Shown in pieces: positions 18,114 through 26,320 of a DNA stretch of 64,000 nucleotides. The notes under the pieces are model-generated. The model searched no databases, had not been told where the DNA came from, and worked only from the letters and a program-made list of their open reading frames with translations. This DNA comes from Cellulophaga sp. HaHa_2_95 (GTDB lineage: Bacteria > Bacteroidota > Bacteroidia > Flavobacteriales > Flavobacteriaceae): assembly GCF_019278565.1 (NCBI RefSeq), contig NZ_CP058988.1, positions 3,658,001 through 3,722,000 on the forward strand, read 5' to 3'. Positions within the stretch are counted from its first letter, which is position 1. The number at the start of each line of letters is the position of its first letter. The position numbers were made by a program, and so were the translations under genes.

Positions 18114-19244
18114 TTATTTTTTTGTAAGCATCTTTGGAGTTGCTACAGTTCTAAAACCAACATGTTCTGCCCCTGAATCTGGACTTGAACCCATTCGTGA
18201 AGAAATTCTATAACTCGCGCAATACGAAGCGCTACATAAAAATGAACCTCCTTTAATTACTTTTTCTATAGCATACGGGTTATTGGGATTATAGGTTTTA
18301 GCGGGCCCTTGAGGATTTCTTGCCAGTGCCACATTATTGGCTACGTCTTTGAAATAATTAGCACTGTACCAATCTGAAGTCCATTCCCACACATTGCCTG
18401 CCATATCATATAAGCCAAAATCATTGGCAGGATAAGACATTACTGCTGCTCTGCGTTCAAAACCATCTAATTTAGAATTGGTAACAGGAAACTCCCCTTC
18501 CCAGGTATTAGCCATAGTGGCTAATTTGCTAAGATCATCACCCCAGAAATATATGGTTTTCTCTTGATAACCGCGAGAAGCACGCTCCCACTCCGCTTCT
18601 GTTGGCAACCTTCTTCCGGCCCAAGCGCAATACGCCATAGCATCTTCATAAGAAATTTGAACTACGGGTTCTTTATCTTTACCCTGTATGCTACTTTTGG
18701 GACCGTTTGGATGCTTCCAATCTGCTCCAATCTTCCATTCCCACCATTGAGAAAAATCATATAAATTAGGAACAGAACTTTTGGTTTTTTTGAAAATTAA
18801 TGATCCTGGCTGTAAAATAGTATCATGAGGTTTTGGAGTACCTTCAGGTAGTTGCGTTTTCATTTCCTCCCAATCAATTGCTCGCTCAGCAACGGTAATA
18901 TAGCCTGTCTCTTTTACAAATTTCGCAAATTGGGCATTGGTAACTTCGGTAATATCCATAAAGAAACCATCTACTTGCACTTCATGCATAGGTTTCTCAT
19001 GATCCATAGCCATTTTATCTTGAGGTACTGCTCCCTGATTAAAGGTTCCTCCTGGGATCCAAACCATACCTTTTGGCACCGCAATATCCGCAGGTTGCTC
19101 CACTAATATTTCGTTTAGCACCTCTTTATCGGGAGTTGCAAGCACAACCTTAGTTTCCTCCTTAATCAATTCTTCTTTCTTTTGTTCTTTACACTGGGTA
19201 TTTAATAAGAGTAGCGCAAAAAGTATAGGTAATAAGAACTTCAT
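18114..19244 (-). CDS. Formylglycine-generating enzyme (FGE/SUMF1), lipoprotein
   Basis: FGE oxidises the sulfatase active-site Cys to formylglycine using O2 and Cu(I). The 376-residue protein shows the full FGE core: GMVWIPGGTFNQG, EVTNAQFAKFV, WAGRRLPTEAEWERASRG, GLYDMAGNVWEWTSDWY and GGSFLCSASYCASYR. In the last motif both catalytic cysteines are present at C337 and C342 with the C-x4-C spacing of human FGE, unlike many FGE-fold relatives (for example GldK/GldJ) that lack them. The leader MKFLLPILFALLLLNTQC suggests a lipoprotein. A Cys-type sulfatase is encoded 15 kb away (34286-35599). Confidence 0.9.
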   Translation of the reverse strand: MKFLLPILFALLLLNTQCKEQKKEELIKEETKVVLATPDKEVLNEILVEQPADIAVPKGMVWIPGGTFNQGAVPQDKMAMDHEKPMHEVQVDGFFMDITEVTNAQFAKFVKETGYITVAERAIDWEEMKTQLPEGTPKPHDTILQPGSLIFKKTKSSVPNLYDFSQWWEWKIGADWKHPNGPKSSIQGKDKEPVVQISYEDAMAYCAWAGRRLPTEAEWERASRGYQEKTIYFWGDDLSKLATMANTWEGEFPVTNSKLDGFERRAAVMSYPANDFGLYDMAGNVWEWTSDWYSANYFKDVANNVALARNPQGPAKTYNPNNPYAIEKVIKGGSFLCSASYCASYRISSRMGSSPDSGAEHVGFRTVATPKMLTKK

Positions 19245-19269
19245 TAGAAAAGGTTTATCGGTTAAGTGT

Positions 19270-19277
19270 CAAAAATA
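19270..19277 (-). promoter_or_regulatory. Candidate -7 element for the FGE gene
   Basis: Minus-strand TATTTTTG matches TAnnTTTG and lies 26 bases before the FGE ATG. No good -33 TTG at normal spacing. Motif-only inference. Confidence 0.35.
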
Positions 19278-19399
19278 CAATTATAGTCTATTCGAATAAA
19301 ACATTTAACTTTAAATTAATCCATAAAAAATCAGTAAATTATTAAACTAATGAAAGTACAAATAGTATACTTTTACTTTGATTTAAATTTGATCAACCC

Positions 19400-22303
19400 A
19401 TGAAAACCAAATCACTTGCTACTTTTATTCTGTTTTTATTCACCGCAACCTTATTCTCTCAAAAGCGTAGCAATGAAAAGATTACAGAACAAATAAACAC
19501 CTATAAAAACGATATAAGAGGACCTTACAAAGATATTCGTTGGTTTTGTACCGATGGTAGTATTCGACAACCAAAAGACCCTTGCCCTGAAAATATTGGA
19601 CCTGGTGTACAACATGCTCGTTATAAAGATGCTGTAGTTGCTTTAGGAGAACAGAACCATATTTATTTTGGTCAGATTTTAGCATATACTGATATTCAAG
19701 AATTTTGGGATACGAAGCATAACCATTCTCGATTAAAACAATATCAATTAGATAAGTATCTAAGAACAATTGATGACGGATGGATTTTGCAAAAAGGGCA
19801 ATACTATAGAGGCTCTATTCAATCTGAAGATGAACAAGCGTGGGGCATTGAATTTTATAAATGGTTATTAGCAGATCAAGAGCGTGTGGCTCAAAATTAT
19901 TTCTTAATCCGACAATCGTTAAAAGATATTCCGCATGAGGGTGATGATAATACCTCTCAATTAATGCGCAGCCAGTCGAAGGTAATTTCTGATGGATATG
20001 AATCTTTTATGGATCTTAGGGTGAAAATTCATAGTCAGCCAGAATTTGTAGACATTCAAAAAGTAAAAGATTTCAAACAGAAACATACGGCAAAATTAAC
20101 AACGAGTATTAGCAAACAAATTGATGCGTTGATTGGTACCATGCAAACCTTTTATAAACCTATAGATGCAGCTACATTTTTAGCGAATGCTCCTCTTGTA
20201 AAAAAAACAGCCATAGGTAAGAAAATTGAAGCGTATGCAATTACTTCCGCAACAGATACTCCAAAAAGTATTATCGTTAATTCTTCTGATTTACTATTAG
20301 AGTTGAGAGCTGCCATCTTAGAAGAAACAAATCCTGAGATTAAACTACAATTGCTAGACATCTCTCTAAAAGTAGAAGATATCCTATTCAAAAATGCTCC
20401 TAAATGGGAACCGGAATCTGTAAATGTTCTATTAGAAAAAATCTGTTACTTAGGGATGGCGACTGCAGGTGCTGGCTATGCTGAAACTTGGGAATGGGAA
20501 CAGTTAATGGGCTCATTAAGCAAATATGAAGCTAAAAAAATGACCTTAGGTGAACTTACAGCTGTTTTAGAAAATGCCCGTAGAGAGGTAGAATGGAGTG
20601 CCGCTATGGTAAAGGCTACCTATCAAGACATTGTTAATGAGTACACAGGTTTTGAACCTAAAGCTTATGGTTTTATTGATGACAAAATCAGAGGATCTAT
20701 TGCCTTGTATTTAGGTAAAGCTGTAGGTGAGCTCGGCGATTTTATTGCACAAGAATCTTCTTTGAGTAATAAAGTTTTAGACATACAAAACCAAAGCACA
20801 TTTAGAGGATTAAATCCCGGCTACGCCTACGGAGAATTGGTCGTGGTTGATGGCTCTCCTGATGAGATAGAAGTAGCCTCTGATAAGATTTATATTTTTC
20901 AACGTCCTCCGGCAGATTTAAAACCTGTTGCAGGAATAGGTACTGTAGCGGAAGGCAACATGGTTTCTCACGTGCAATTACTAGCCCGAAATCTAGGCAT
21001 CCCGAATGCAGCATTATCCGATGAAAATTTAAAAGATTTACTAAGTTATAATGGTCAGAAAGTATTTTATGCGGTCTCTAACAAAGGAAACGTAATTCTA
21101 AAATTGGAGAAAGACATGACAGCAGATGAACGCGCTTTATTTGCAAAAAAAGAACGGAAAGAAGAAAAAATTTCTGTGCCGGTAGGTAATATTCGTTTAG
21201 ACGAAACTGAGATTCTAAATATGCGTAGTGTTGATGCGGATGATTCAGGAAAGCTTTGTGGACCCAAAGCGGCCAATTTAGGTCAATTAAAAAAGATGTT
21301 CCCGGACAATGTTGTAGAGGGATTAGTGATTCCTTTTGGAATTTTTAGAGATCACATGGATCAGCCCATGCCAGGACAAACGGTTACGTATTGGAAGTTC
21401 CTTAACACTATGTTTGCAGAAGCAGATAAAATGCGCGCTAATAATGTTATTGAGAAAGAGGTAGAAAACTATCAGCTTATTCAATTAGAAATCTTGAGAG
21501 CTGCTATAAAAATAATGCCGCTAAAAGATAGCTTTACCTCTTCCTTAGAAAAAGAATTCTCAACAGTTTTTGGTAAAGATTTAGGCGCAATTCCTGTATT
21601 CCTACGCAGTGACACCAATATGGAAGATTTAAAGGATTTTACGGGCGCTGGACTTAATCTAACCATTTTTAATGCGGTAGCTAAAGAAAAAATTATCGCG
21701 GGTATCAAAGAGGTATGGGCTTCGCCTTACACCGAACGTAGCTTCAAATGGAGACAAAAATATCTATTAAACCCAGAAAATGTTTTCCCTTCTATTTTAG
21801 TCATTCCTAGTGTAGATGTAGATTATTCCGGTGTTTTGATCACTAAAGGATTAAATTCTGGTTTTGAAGAAGATTTAACCATCGCCTTTAGTCGTGGTGC
21901 TGGTGGTGCTGTTGACGGTCAATCTGCAGAAACCTATGAAATTAAAAATTCTGGGGGCTATGGATTATTAGCGCCTGCACGTGAACCTTACCATAATACG
22001 CTACCAGATACTGGCGGTACTGGTAAGAAATTAGCAACTTTTGAGAAATCGGTTTTAAATGAGCAGAATATAGAAGAGATACGGGCCCTTGCAGAAACAA
22101 TCCGAAATAGAATGCCTGCCGAAACCACTACAGACTATAAAGGTGCATATGATGTAGAATTAGGCTTTAAAGACAATAAATTATGGCTGTTTCAAATTAG
22201 ACCTTTTGTAGAAAACAAAAAAGCATTAAGTTCTGCTTATTTAGAATCCATCACCCCAAAAATAAATACGAATAAAGAAATAGCCTTATCTACTAAATTA
22301 TAA
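19400..22303 (+). CDS. Exported dikinase-like protein with His domain before ATP-grasp (GWD-like order)
   Basis: 967 residues. MKTKSLATFILFLFTATLFSQ is a signal peptide. Residues ~25-460 match no family I recognise. A phosphohistidine domain follows, with GNMVSHVQLLARNLGIPNAA and the swivelling His at H524. The C-terminal ~350 residues are a PPDK/PEP-synthase-type ATP-grasp: CGPKAANLGQLKKMFP, LRSDTNMEDLKDFTGAG (Arg736), RGAGGAVDGQSAETYE and LWLFQIRPF. No PEP/pyruvate barrel is present, so this is not PEP synthase. The His-then-ATP-grasp order and the LVIPFGIFRDHM segment resemble alpha-glucan, water dikinase. Substrate unknown; ATP use outside the cytoplasm is unexplained. Stop is 2 bases before the next gene. 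Confidence 0.8.
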   Translation: MKTKSLATFILFLFTATLFSQKRSNEKITEQINTYKNDIRGPYKDIRWFCTDGSIRQPKDPCPENIGPGVQHARYKDAVVALGEQNHIYFGQILAYTDIQEFWDTKHNHSRLKQYQLDKYLRTIDDGWILQKGQYYRGSIQSEDEQAWGIEFYKWLLADQERVAQNYFLIRQSLKDIPHEGDDNTSQLMRSQSKVISDGYESFMDLRVKIHSQPEFVDIQKVKDFKQKHTAKLTTSISKQIDALIGTMQTFYKPIDAATFLANAPLVKKTAIGKKIEAYAITSATDTPKSIIVNSSDLLLELRAAILEETNPEIKLQLLDISLKVEDILFKNAPKWEPESVNVLLEKICYLGMATAGAGYAETWEWEQLMGSLSKYEAKKMTLGELTAVLENARREVEWSAAMVKATYQDIVNEYTGFEPKAYGFIDDKIRGSIALYLGKAVGELGDFIAQESSLSNKVLDIQNQSTFRGLNPGYAYGELVVVDGSPDEIEVASDKIYIFQRPPADLKPVAGIGTVAEGNMVSHVQLLARNLGIPNAALSDENLKDLLSYNGQKVFYAVSNKGNVILKLEKDMTADERALFAKKERKEEKISVPVGNIRLDETEILNMRSVDADDSGKLCGPKAANLGQLKKMFPDNVVEGLVIPFGIFRDHMDQPMPGQTVTYWKFLNTMFAEADKMRANNVIEKEVENYQLIQLEILRAAIKIMPLKDSFTSSLEKEFSTVFGKDLGAIPVFLRSDTNMEDLKDFTGAGLNLTIFNAVAKEKIIAGIKEVWASPYTERSFKWRQKYLLNPENVFPSILVIPSVDVDYSGVLITKGLNSGFEEDLTIAFSRGAGGAVDGQSAETYEIKNSGGYGLLAPAREPYHNTLPDTGGTGKKLATFEKSVLNEQNIEEIRALAETIRNRMPAETTTDYKGAYDVELGFKDNKLWLFQIRPFVENKKALSSAYLESITPKINTNKEIALSTKL

Positions 22304-22305
22304 CC

Positions 22306-23565
22306 ATGAAAAAATTACTTATCCTAGGAGTACTAATTAGTTCTTGTTTTGCATTTACGACCCTTTTATACTACCCTATTGATGGGTATGAGCAAACAGG
22401 AATCAAAAGATTACTCCGCTTAGAATTAATTAAGAATGGTGAGCTAAAAGAAGCTACTCCTTTACCAGAAGGGGCTAAAAAATCATGGAGTGATATACAA
22501 CTGAATTTAACTTCTAAAGCATCAGATAGTGTGGGGAGTTTTTTACAAGTCGATGAAGATTTCCAGAAGGAAATTAGTGGTTTATTCAGAGGTTTAGATA
22601 AAAGCTACTCGCTTACTGTTTTAGATATTTCAGATTTAGATAGCATTCGATACGCCAAAAGAAATGAAACTGCTGGTTACCAACCAGGTAGTGTAGGTAA
22701 ACTGGCGGTATTAAATGCCTTGTTTACGCAATTGGCTAAGATATACCCAGATTCATGGGAAAGCAGAACAAGCTTATTGAAAAGTAAAACCGTTAAAGCA
22801 GGTGTTTGGGGGCTAACCGACGAGCACACTATTCCCATCTATAATGTAGAAAAGAAAACCTTGGTGAAACGCCAAGTTGTGGCTAGTGATGTATTTTCAT
22901 TGTATGAATGGGCAGATCATATGTTGTCTGTAAGTAACAATGGGGCTGCAAGTATTGTTTGGAGAGAAGCTTTACTAATGGCCGCTTTTGGCAAAGAGTA
23001 TCCTGAATTGACAGAAGAAAAGGCTTTAACCTACTTTAAAACAACGCCTAAAAAAGAACTGACGGACTTAGCAAATGATGTGGTTAATTTACCTCTTCGT
23101 GATTTAGGCATCACCCATGAAGAATGGCGTCTAGGTAGCTTTTTTACAGGCGGTGCTAATACGTATGTTGGAGATAAAGGAGGTAGCACTGGAACTCCTA
23201 TCGGACTGATGAAATTTTTAGTACAACTAGAGCAAGGGAAAGTTGTAGATGAAAATAGCAGCTTAGAAATGAAGCGCCTTATGTACATGACAGATCGTAG
23301 AATTAGATATGCACAATCTCCTGCATTGAAGGATGCTGCCGTATATTTCAAATCTGGAAGCTTGTACAAATGTGATCGTTCTAACGGTCAAGTTTGTGGA
23401 AAATATATGGGGAATGTTTCAAATTTTATGAACTCAGTCATTATCGTTGAACACCCAGATAATTGTACATACATGGTGGTATTAATGACCAATGTATTGC
23501 GTAAAAATTCGGCCTCAGATCATATGTATCTAGCATCCGCAATAGACAAAGTGATTAAACAATAA
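22306..23565 (+). CDS. Beta-lactamase-fold serine hydrolase, exported
   Basis: A 419-residue protein with a hydrophobic N-terminus (MKKLLILGVLISSCFAFTTL). The serine penicillin-recognising motifs are intact: S129-V-G-K132, S210-N-N212 and K349-S-G. The segment YQPGSVGKLAVLNALFTQL is the canonical nucleophile helix. Long inserts between the second and third motifs distinguish it from true class A beta-lactamases, so a peptidase, esterase or binding role is as likely. The 2-base gap to the dikinase-like gene shows they are one operon. A second, smaller serine hydrolase is encoded beside the NTT-HEAT gene at 29145-30062. Confidence 0.8.
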   Translation: MKKLLILGVLISSCFAFTTLLYYPIDGYEQTGIKRLLRLELIKNGELKEATPLPEGAKKSWSDIQLNLTSKASDSVGSFLQVDEDFQKEISGLFRGLDKSYSLTVLDISDLDSIRYAKRNETAGYQPGSVGKLAVLNALFTQLAKIYPDSWESRTSLLKSKTVKAGVWGLTDEHTIPIYNVEKKTLVKRQVVASDVFSLYEWADHMLSVSNNGAASIVWREALLMAAFGKEYPELTEEKALTYFKTTPKKELTDLANDVVNLPLRDLGITHEEWRLGSFFTGGANTYVGDKGGSTGTPIGLMKFLVQLEQGKVVDENSSLEMKRLMYMTDRRIRYAQSPALKDAAVYFKSGSLYKCDRSNGQVCGKYMGNVSNFMNSVIIVEHPDNCTYMVVLMTNVLRKNSASDHMYLASAIDKVIKQ

Positions 23566-23640
23566 TAGTTAAACTCTTCAAAACTGTTTTAATAAGATGG
23601 ACACATAACGTCATAATTCAATGTTAATTAAGTAAATTTA

Positions 23641-23664
23641 AAAACATACTACCTAGTATTTTAT
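23641..23664. promoter_or_regulatory. Operator candidate O1 for TetR regulator
   Basis: AAAACATACTA-CC-TAGTATTTTAT: the left arm is identical to that of the palindrome at 24293-24316 and the right arm keeps the core TAGTAT. It lies 12-36 bases before the tetR ATG, which fits autorepression. Confidence 0.7.
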
Positions 23665-23676
23665 TACTTTTACTAC

Positions 23677-24279
23677 ATGGAGCAAAAGCAGAAATCGGAA
23701 TTTACGAAACAATTAATCCTAGAAGAATCATTTAGGTTATTTTATTCTAACGGGTTTAAAAGTACTAGTGTCGATAAAGTTATGCTCGCTACCAAGCTTA
23801 CAAAAGGTGCCTTCTACCACCATTATAAAAACAAACAAGAATTAGGTCTCGCTGTAATTAGCACAAAAGTAAAAGAGCGTGTGTATGACGGCATGGTTGC
23901 CCCTTTATATCAACCGGGTAACGCTTTGGATATTTTAAAAGCCACTTTTATCGATCGTCTAAAATCATTTTCTATTCATGAAAAGAAACATGGGTGCCCC
24001 ATGAATAATTTAATTAATGAGATTGGAGATGAAGAAATTGCATATCAAATCGCATTAAAAAAAATTATAGAAGAGTGGCAAGCAGCGCTAATTTTCTTAA
24101 TTGATAGAGGTAAACTAGAAAAGAGTATCCAACAAAATATAGAAAGTAAAGCGGTTGCTATTTATTTAATTAGTGCTTTTGAAGGCATTCGAGGCATACG
24201 AAAGTTATATCAAGATGATGCTATTTTAGAAACCTACATCTCTGGTCTTTCTTTCTACCTACAAAAACTAGAAGTTTAA
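23677..24279 (+). CDS. TetR/AcrR-family regulator of the dehalogenase operon
   Basis: A 200-residue regulator with a TetR HTH at residues 8-60 (LFYSNGFKSTSVDKVMLATK, then TKGAFYHHYKNKQELG). The C-terminal ligand domain contains HEKKHGCPMNNLINEI, typical of TetR_C relatives of AcrR/YxaF type. Two matching palindromes flank the gene (23641-23664 and 24293-24316), so it probably represses itself and the downstream HAD-DoxX-SDR genes, releasing DNA when a small organic ligand binds. Ligand unknown. Confidence 0.92.
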   Translation: MEQKQKSEFTKQLILEESFRLFYSNGFKSTSVDKVMLATKLTKGAFYHHYKNKQELGLAVISTKVKERVYDGMVAPLYQPGNALDILKATFIDRLKSFSIHEKKHGCPMNNLINEIGDEEIAYQIALKKIIEEWQAALIFLIDRGKLEKSIQQNIESKAVAIYLISAFEGIRGIRKLYQDDAILETYISGLSFYLQKLEV

Positions 24280-24292
24280 TTTTTTTTATACA

Positions 24293-24316
24293 AAAACATA
24301 CTACTTAGTATGTTTT
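24293..24316. promoter_or_regulatory. Operator candidate O2: perfect 11-bp-arm palindrome before the dehalogenase gene
   Basis: AAAACATACTA-CT-TAGTATGTTTT is a perfect inverted repeat with 11-base arms and a 2-base centre. It lies 17 bases before the dehalogenase start and shares its half-site with the palindrome before tetR, a strong sign that both bind the same regulator. Confidence 0.8.
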
Positions 24317-24333
24317 AAAGAATATTTATTATT

Positions 24334-25146
24334 ATGAGTCAACAAAACGAACAAAGAAGAAATTTCGTAAAAAAATCTGCCTTATTAGGTTTAGCGGGTA
24401 TTGCCGCCCCACACTTAGGCTTTTCCGCCAATGACACCAAAGAAAATATAGCACCCTCGCTTTTGACAGACCGTCCTAAAGTAATTTTTTTTGATGTAAA
24501 CGAAACCTTATTAGATCTAAACGCAATGAGAGAAAGCGTAGGGAATGCTTTAGGCAACAGAAATGATTTACTGTCCTTATGGTTTACCACCATGCTACAA
24601 TATTCATTAGTAGACACTGTAGCAAGGCAGTATCATGATTTTGGAATCGTAGGCGTTGCTGCCTTACAAATGGTGGCTTCAAATAACGGAATTACAATCT
24701 CTAAAGAGGAAGCTACAAAAGCCATTCTAACTCCTTTGCGATCACTACCTGCACATCCAGAAGTTAGGTCTTCTTTAGAAAATTTAAAAAAGGCCGGCTA
24801 TACATTAGTCTCTTTCACCAATTCATCAAACATAGGTGTAAAAACACAGTTTGAAAATTCTGGGTTAATAGATTTATTTGAAGAGCGCTTGAGTGTAGAA
24901 GATATCGGAAAATTTAAGCCTCATGCAGATGCGTATGATTGGGCTGCACGAAAAATGGGTGTAAAACCCCAAGAGTGCTTATTAGTAGCTGCACATGGCT
25001 GGGATATTGCGGGTGCACTCTGGGCAAATTGGAGAGCTGCTTTTATCAGTAGACCTGGCGCTCAACTCTATCCTTTGGCACCAAGTCCTGAATTCAATGA
25101 ATCTAATTTAAAATTGATCTCCGACAAATTGATTGCCTTAAAATAA
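24334..25146 (+). CDS. Haloacid dehalogenase type II (HAD), with Tat-type leader
   Basis: L-2-haloacid dehalogenases hydrolyse 2-halocarboxylic acids. The 270-residue protein starts with a Tat-like leader (QRRNFVKKSALLGLAGIAA). The catalytic domain begins with FFDVNETLLDL, where D54 is the nucleophile, followed by SFTNSSN (Ser), EDIGKFKPHADAY (Lys, Tyr) and AAHGWDIAGALW (Asp). In the last motif AAH replaces the SSN seen in classical enzymes such as L-DEX, a variant that may change the leaving-group or substrate pocket. Export of a dehalogenase is unusual. First gene of a TetR-controlled operon. Confidence 0.85.
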   Translation: MSQQNEQRRNFVKKSALLGLAGIAAPHLGFSANDTKENIAPSLLTDRPKVIFFDVNETLLDLNAMRESVGNALGNRNDLLSLWFTTMLQYSLVDTVARQYHDFGIVGVAALQMVASNNGITISKEEATKAILTPLRSLPAHPEVRSSLENLKKAGYTLVSFTNSSNIGVKTQFENSGLIDLFEERLSVEDIGKFKPHADAYDWAARKMGVKPQECLLVAAHGWDIAGALWANWRAAFISRPGAQLYPLAPSPEFNESNLKLISDKLIALK

Positions 25147-25153
25147 GCGCAGT

Positions 25154-25528
25154 ATGAACGTCATTAAGGAAAATATTTTAAATGCTATCACCGTCATCAT
25201 CATGGTGTTTTTTGCGATTCCTAAATTAACAGGAATGCCTCGAAGCATAGAAGGCTTTGAGCAATTTGAAATTGCGTTAGGTATACCTGCTACTTTTTTT
25301 AGAATATTCACTGGCATTTCTGAAGTAGCTTTAGCAGGTCTTTTAATATTCGCGTTTGTATATGAAAAACCAAGGTTAGAAAAAATAGCCTTCGCCTATT
25401 TATTGATTACGATGTTAACCGCTATTTTATTAGAGTTACTCGCTAGACCTGAACCTAAACTTATCCTTGTAGTCATAGCCATATTTCTAGCTATTGGCGC
25501 TATTTATAAATTAAATAAAAATCTATAA
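25154..25528 (+). CDS. DoxX-like small membrane protein
   Basis: A 124-residue protein with four predicted helices, matching the DoxX-like layout (IIMVFFAIPKLTGMPRSIEG, IFTGISEVALAGLLIFAF, AYLLITMLTAILLELL, ILVVIAIFLAIGAIY). DoxX-like proteins often accompany oxidoreductases and redox stress genes; their activity is not settled. It lies 7 bases after the dehalogenase gene and 9 before the SDR gene, so it is in the same TetR operon. Confidence 0.85.
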   Translation: MNVIKENILNAITVIIMVFFAIPKLTGMPRSIEGFEQFEIALGIPATFFRIFTGISEVALAGLLIFAFVYEKPRLEKIAFAYLLITMLTAILLELLARPEPKLILVVIAIFLAIGAIYKLNKNL

Positions 25529-25537
25529 CAACAGAAT

Positions 25538-26269
25538 ATGGTACGTAACAAAGTAATTATTGTAACAGGATCCTCCAAAGGCATCGGTAAAGAAACAGCT
25601 CTATTGTTAGCTAAAAATGGAGCGAAAGTTGTCATAAATCACTCCAACAGCGAAAAGGAGGCGGAAGAAACCGTTGCACAAATAATTGACAACGGCGGTA
25701 CTGCATTTTCATTTAAAGCGGATGTTAGTAAAAAAAAGGAAGTAACAGCCTTATTTGATGCTACTCTTGAAGCTTATGGTAAAATTGATGTGCTCGTAAA
25801 TAATGCAGGAACTATGGTTTCTAAATTATTGAAAGATAGTAGTGAAGAAGATTTTACGACCCTTTTTAATGTCAACGTTAAAGGGGTATTTAATACGTTG
25901 CAAGAGGCTAATTTTAAATTAGCCGATAATGGTATTATCATCAATTTTTCATCAAGTACTGCAAAATTGATGCTCCCTACCTACTCCCTTTATTCTGCTA
26001 CAAAAGCTGCGGTAGAACAAATGACACGCGTATTCTCTAAAGAAATTGGAAGAGGAATATCTGTCAATGCAATTGCTCCAGGAGCAACAGAAACCGATAT
26101 GTTTTTAGATGGAAAATCGGAAGAAACGCTCAAAAAACTTAGAGGCATGAATGCCTTTAACAGACTGGCGAAGCCTTTAGATATTGCTAAGGTAGTACTG
26201 TTTTTATCTAGCGATGATTCTAAATGGATTTCTGGTCAGGTGATTGGAGCTAATGGCGCTTTAGTATAA
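25538..26269 (+). CDS. Short-chain dehydrogenase/reductase (SDR)
   Basis: Classical SDR of 243 residues. Cofactor motif TGSSKGIG at 10-17; NNAG at 88-91; catalytic Ser139, Tyr152 and Lys156 (YSATK). An Asn-Ser pair after strand 2 (INHSN) suggests NADP(H). Likely oxidises or reduces the alcohol/keto product connected with the dehalogenase, for example 2-hydroxy acids, but the substrate is not shown. Last gene of the TetR operon; ends 10 bases before a terminator. Confidence 0.9.
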   Translation: MVRNKVIIVTGSSKGIGKETALLLAKNGAKVVINHSNSEKEAEETVAQIIDNGGTAFSFKADVSKKKEVTALFDATLEAYGKIDVLVNNAGTMVSKLLKDSSEEDFTTLFNVNVKGVFNTLQEANFKLADNGIIINFSSSTAKLMLPTYSLYSATKAAVEQMTRVFSKEIGRGISVNAIAPGATETDMFLDGKSEETLKKLRGMNAFNRLAKPLDIAKVVLFLSSDDSKWISGQVIGANGALV

Positions 26270-26278
26270 AACGTTCTA

Positions 26279-26320
26279 AATATAGCTCTCTTTTTGTGTA
26301 TAAAGAGGGCTATATTATTT
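26279..26320. terminator. Bidirectional terminator between SDR and NTT-HEAT genes
   Basis: A 15-base stem AATATAGCTCTCTTT (26279-26293) pairs with AAAGAGGGCTATATT (26302-26316); the single mismatch is a G.U wobble in RNA. The convergent minus-strand gene's stop codon is inside the right arm. Confidence 0.8.

Noticed and set aside
19400..22303. PEP synthase or pyruvate phosphate dikinase
   Set aside because: No PEP/pyruvate-binding barrel, domain order reversed and a signal peptide present.
22306..23565. Beta-lactamase resistance gene
   Set aside because: Motifs match the serine penicillin-recognising fold, but long inserts and no clear deacylating Glu make resistance unlikely.
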